A program made the translations under genes and the position numbers. A DNA stretch of 40,231 nucleotides from SCUN01 sp964343975 (GTDB lineage Bacteria; Acidobacteriota; Vicinamibacteria; Vicinamibacterales; SCN-69-37), in the NCBI GenBank assembly GCA_964343975.1, contig CAYFLU010000008.1, positions 1-40,231 of the forward strand, written 5' to 3'. Shown here piece by piece: positions 37,989 through 40,231 of this stretch; position 1 is the first letter of the stretch, and the number at the start of each line of letters is the position of its first letter. The notes under the pieces were generated by a model that saw only the letters and a list, made by a program, of their open reading frames with translations, did no database searches and was not told the DNA's origin.

Positions 37989-38333
37989 CTATAGCATCCG
38001 CGCTGCGCGTTTCCGGTAGCTCTCGCCCCATGTCCGGAGCACGTCGATGGCCGGCAGTGCGGACCGGCCGAGCGCGGTCAGCGCGTAGTCGACCCGCGGC
38101 GCCACCACGGGATGGACAGTGCGCGTGATGAGGCCGTGGCGTTCGAGCTCGCGCAGTTGTTGCGTCAGCATCTTGTGCGTCACGCGCTTCAGATCCCGGC
38201 GCAGTTCGTTGTACCGCCACACGCGCTGGCGCAGCCGCCACAGGATCGGCATCTCCCATTTGCCGCCGATCACGTGCAGCGCCAGTTCCACCGGATTCTG
38301 GTAGCGGTGGCCTTCGAACTCGAACTCCGGCAT
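37989..38333 (-). CDS. HxlR-family winged-helix transcriptional regulator
   Basis: MarR-like regulator of 114 residues. Family features are V-E-L-A-L-H-V-I-G-G-K-W (about residues 15-26), F/Y-N-E-L-R-R-D-L, and the recognition helix K-M-L-T-Q-Q-L-R-E-L-E-R-H-G-L-I-T-R-T. The Cys commonly found just before P-V-E in redox-sensing members is Asn here, and the protein has no Cys at all. AAGGAG before the ATG fixes the start. HxlR genes usually regulate the divergent neighbour, here the PfpI-like gene 78 bp away. Confidence 0.9.
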   Translation of the reverse strand: MPEFEFEGHRYQNPVELALHVIGGKWEMPILWRLRQRVWRYNELRRDLKRVTHKMLTQQLRELERHGLITRTVHPVVAPRVDYALTALGRSALPAIDVLRTWGESYRKRAARML

Positions 38334-38411
38334 GACGCTCTCCTTTTGGTGTGTTTCACCCGAGAATGTGCATACCAGCCACTTCGTGTACGACGCGCTA
38401 CGGTGAAGGCC
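38334..38411. promoter_or_regulatory. Divergent HxlR/PfpI control region
   Basis: 78-bp spacer between the regulator and its divergent neighbour, and the probable HxlR operator region. TACGGT at 38399-38404 ends 7 nt before the ATG at 38412 and may be a -10 element. I could not define a clear palindromic operator by eye. Confidence 0.35.
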
Positions 38412-39158
38412 ATGAGCGCCACGCCGAACGTCGTCGATCCCGCCCGTCGCAAGTCCGTGCTCCTTATTGCCGCCAACGCCGCGGTGTCTCCAACCACCGG
38501 TTGGCCGGTGGGCTTCTGGTGGTCCGAGTTGACGCATCCGTACTGGACGTTCACGGAGGCCGGCTACGCCGTCGAGATCCGCAGTCCCAACGGCGGAGCG
38601 CTCACCGCGGACACCTATTCGGATCCCGAAGACGCCAGCGGCTATTCCGCGCACGACCTGCTGAGCCTCGGTTTCAAACATTCGCCGACCCACGCGGCCT
38701 TGATCGCCAACACGCCCAGTCTCGATGACGTGCGTGTGGCCGACTACGACGCCGTGTTCGTCACCGGTGGGCAGTCGCCGATGATCACGTTCCGTGGTCA
38801 CACGCGCCTGCAGTCGCTGATCGCGTCGTTCTACGAAGCCGGCAAGGTCACGGCGCTCGTGTGCCATGCGACGTGTGTGCTGCTCGAGACCCGGCTCTCG
38901 ACCGGTGAGCGGTTGGTGCATGGCAAGACGTGGACGGGGTTTGCGAATGCCGAGGAGCAGTTCGCCGACCAGATCGTCGGGCGGCGGATTCAACCGTTCT
39001 GGATCGAAGACGAAGCGCGTCAGATCCCGGGAACCAACTTCGTCGTGGATCAGCCGTTCCGGGAATTCGCGGTGCGTGACGGACGGCTCATCACCGGGCA
39101 GCAGCAATATTCCGGCGCGGCAGCCGCGCGTCTTGTGATCGACGCTCTCGGCCGTTAG
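38412..39158 (+). CDS. DJ-1/PfpI family (type 1 glutamine amidotransferase-like) protein
   Basis: The 248-residue product belongs to the DJ-1/PfpI superfamily. It has V-L-L-I-A-A-N-A near residue 17, Y-D-A-V-F-V-T-G-G-Q at about 112-121, and the nucleophile elbow A-L-V-C-H-A-T-C-V-L-L (Cys-His at about 152-153). Related enzymes act as glyoxalase III, chaperones or hydrolases. The W-P-V-G-F-W-W-S-E-L segment after G is typical of the Hsp31/YDR533C-like branch. The ATG at 38412 is preferred over the longer open frame, which runs into the divergent gene. Divergence from an HxlR gene suggests control by reactive electrophiles. Confidence 0.85.
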   Translation: MSATPNVVDPARRKSVLLIAANAAVSPTTGWPVGFWWSELTHPYWTFTEAGYAVEIRSPNGGALTADTYSDPEDASGYSAHDLLSLGFKHSPTHAALIANTPSLDDVRVADYDAVFVTGGQSPMITFRGHTRLQSLIASFYEAGKVTALVCHATCVLLETRLSTGERLVHGKTWTGFANAEEQFADQIVGRRIQPFWIEDEARQIPGTNFVVDQPFREFAVRDGRLITGQQQYSGAAAARLVIDALGR

Positions 39159-39184
39159 CCTGTCATCGTTGGAGTGACCAGTTC

Positions 39185-39756
39185 ATGAGCCACATTGCCA
39201 TTCTCGGATCGGGAAACGTCGGCGGCGCGTTGGCGCGTCGTCTGGAATTGGGTGGGCACACGGTCCGCTTCGGCGCCGTGATGCCGGTCAGTCGGCGGCG
39301 GCCGTCGCGGGTGCGTCGGCGGTGCTCGTGTGTGTGCCGGCTGCGGCCGCGATCGACGCGCTGCGTGCGGCGGGAGATCTCGCCGGACATATCGTCGTCG
39401 ACTGCACGAATCCGCTGACGTGGTCAGGTGGGCCCGTGTGGGCGCCGCCGAGTGCCGGCTCGAATGCCGCAGCGATTGCCGCGGCGTTTCCGCAGGCGCG
39501 CGTCCTGAAGGCGTTCAATCACTTTGGTGCGGAAGTGATGGCCTCGCCGAACGGCGCTGACGCGTGCGTGGCGGGTGATGACGCGGCCGCGAAGGCCGTG
39601 GTGCTGGCGCTGGCGAAGGACATGGGTTTCACCCCGCGCGATGCCGGACCACTGCGCAATGCGGCTGTGCTCGAGAACCTCGCCGTGCTCTGGATCCATC
39701 TCGCCACGCAGAGCGGGATGGGCCGGCAGTTCTACTTCGCCTTCAAGACGCCGTAG
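39185..39756 (+). pseudogene. Frameshifted NADP/F420-dependent oxidoreductase-like gene
   Basis: The first frame reads M-S-H-I-A-I-L-G-S-G-N-V-G-G-A-L-A-R-R-L, the dinucleotide-binding start of the F420-dependent NADP reductase family, up to H-T-V-R-F-G-A. It then turns into Arg-rich nonsense. The other frame continues with family sequence: V-L-V-C-V-P, V-D-C-T-N-P-L, K-A-F-N-H-F-G and a normal C-terminus. Restoring one C near 39276 (G-A-R-D-A) gives a 190-residue protein. It is either a real inactivating deletion or an error in a C/G run. The 3' end overlaps dsbD by 25 bp. Confidence 0.85.
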
Positions 39757-40231
39757 GCGGGGAGTCCGACGGCGCCGAACTTCTGCATCACGGTTTTCAC
39801 GCCGGGCGCATCGGGATCTTCGGCCTGGAACTTCACCTTCACGTAGCCGGACAACGCCTGCTTCACGCCGGCGTCGGCCAGCGTGGTCTTGTCCATCGTG
39901 AGGCAGTTCTTGCACCACGTGGCCCACATGTCCACGAGCACCGGCTGTCCCGATGCTTTGGCGGCGCGCAGGCCCTCGTCGAGCGAGGAGTACCACCCTT
40001 CCTTCAGCTTCTCGGCGGCGCTCGCCTGCACGTCGGCGGTGTTGACCCAGCGGTTCGAGAGCAACTCGTAAGTGAGGTAGCCGTAGTACGCGGCCATCAC
40101 GAGGATGAAGACGCCGAAGGCGTACTTCACCGTGTTCATCCACGCGCCGGGCTTCGGCAACTTCGAGAGGCCTGCACCGGCGAGCGGCCAGGGCAGTGCC
40201 ATGCCGAGGCCGAGCACGAACGGCAGCGCGA
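39732..40231 (-). CDS. dsbD: Thiol:disulfide interchange protein DsbD, C-terminal part (5' end outside window)
   Basis: Carries electrons across the inner membrane to periplasmic thiol proteins. The visible 165 residues start inside the membrane domain (F-V-L-G-L-G-M-A-L-P-W-P-L, continuing to the window edge). A further helix follows (V-K-Y-A-F-G-V-F-I-L-V-M-A-A), then a periplasmic thioredoxin domain with active site W-A-T-W-C-K-N-C and the cis-Pro loop G-L-P-A-Y-G. The N-terminal domains lie beyond base 40231. Confidence 0.88.
   Translation of the reverse strand, partial: ALPFVLGLGMALPWPLAGAGLSKLPKPGAWMNTVKYAFGVFILVMAAYYGYLTYELLSNRWVNTADVQASAAEKLKEGWYSSLDEGLRAAKASGQPVLVDMWATWCKNCLTMDKTTLADAGVKQALSGYVKVKFQAEDPDAPGVKTVMQKFGAVGLPAYGVLKAK

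Overview
The window is 40 kb of GC-rich DNA, essentially fully coding, from the origin-proximal part of a Gram-negative chromosome. The left end carries the conserved origin block rpmH-rnpA-yidD-yidC-jag-mnmE-mnmG-rsmG-parA-parB, with one perfect parS palindrome just before parA. SurA, Wzm/Wzt, a heptose-phosphate adenylyltransferase and DsbD point to an outer membrane. The composition, the gene order and the richness in two-component and GAF proteins look most like an Acidobacteriota (Vicinamibacteria-type) genome. That placement is an inference from general features, since no rRNA gene is present.

Layout. 1-8.6 kb: origin cluster, with a visibly AT-richer patch over the mnmG 3' end, rsmG and the parS region. 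8.6-14.5 kb: ATP synthase genes for two b-type subunits, delta, alpha, gamma, beta and epsilon; the Fo a and c genes are absent. 14.5-19.6 kb: PP2C phosphatase, the Wzm/Wzt polysaccharide exporter pair, a heptose adenylyltransferase, an acyltransferase and a LOG-family protein. 19.6-25.8 kb: mfd, a SurA-like chaperone, a NusG-family factor and dusB. 25.7-31.7 kb: a regulatory cluster. On the minus strand an NtrC-type activator is followed by an unusual protein with about 39 K-P/S-F-G-D/E-R hexapeptides and by a Dabb protein. On the plus strand are a small HTH protein, a 68-residue orphan phospho-acceptor-like protein, and a FliA/WhiG-type sigma factor behind a textbook sigma-54 promoter. A hybrid histidine kinase faces the sigma gene. 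31.8-36.6 kb: YhaM-like OB/HD protein, EamA transporter, HExxH membrane protein, a FabZ-like protein with an altered active-site motif, and a GAF-GAF-SpoIIE phosphatase. 36.55-36.82 kb: a structured non-coding spacer. 36.8-40.2 kb: a membrane GAF sensor, an HxlR regulator, a DJ-1/PfpI protein, a frameshifted F420/NADP oxidoreductase-like gene and the C-terminal end of DsbD.

The most unusual items are the following. The hexapeptide FG-repeat protein lies in the NtrC operon. A sigma-54 promoter with upstream dyads precedes an alternative sigma gene, which suggests a sigma cascade. The intergenic element at 36.57-36.74 kb can fold into a closing stem, an inner stem and an interleaved (pseudoknot) pairing. 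Several divergent start regions have -10-like hexamers only 6-12 nt from the start codon, which suggests leaderless transcription. Four of five convergent gene pairs overlap at their 3' ends. The FabZ-like protein lacks the usual H-F-P-G motif. No tRNA, rRNA, CRISPR array, insertion sequence or phage gene was seen, and no gene-free stretch exceeds 300 bases.
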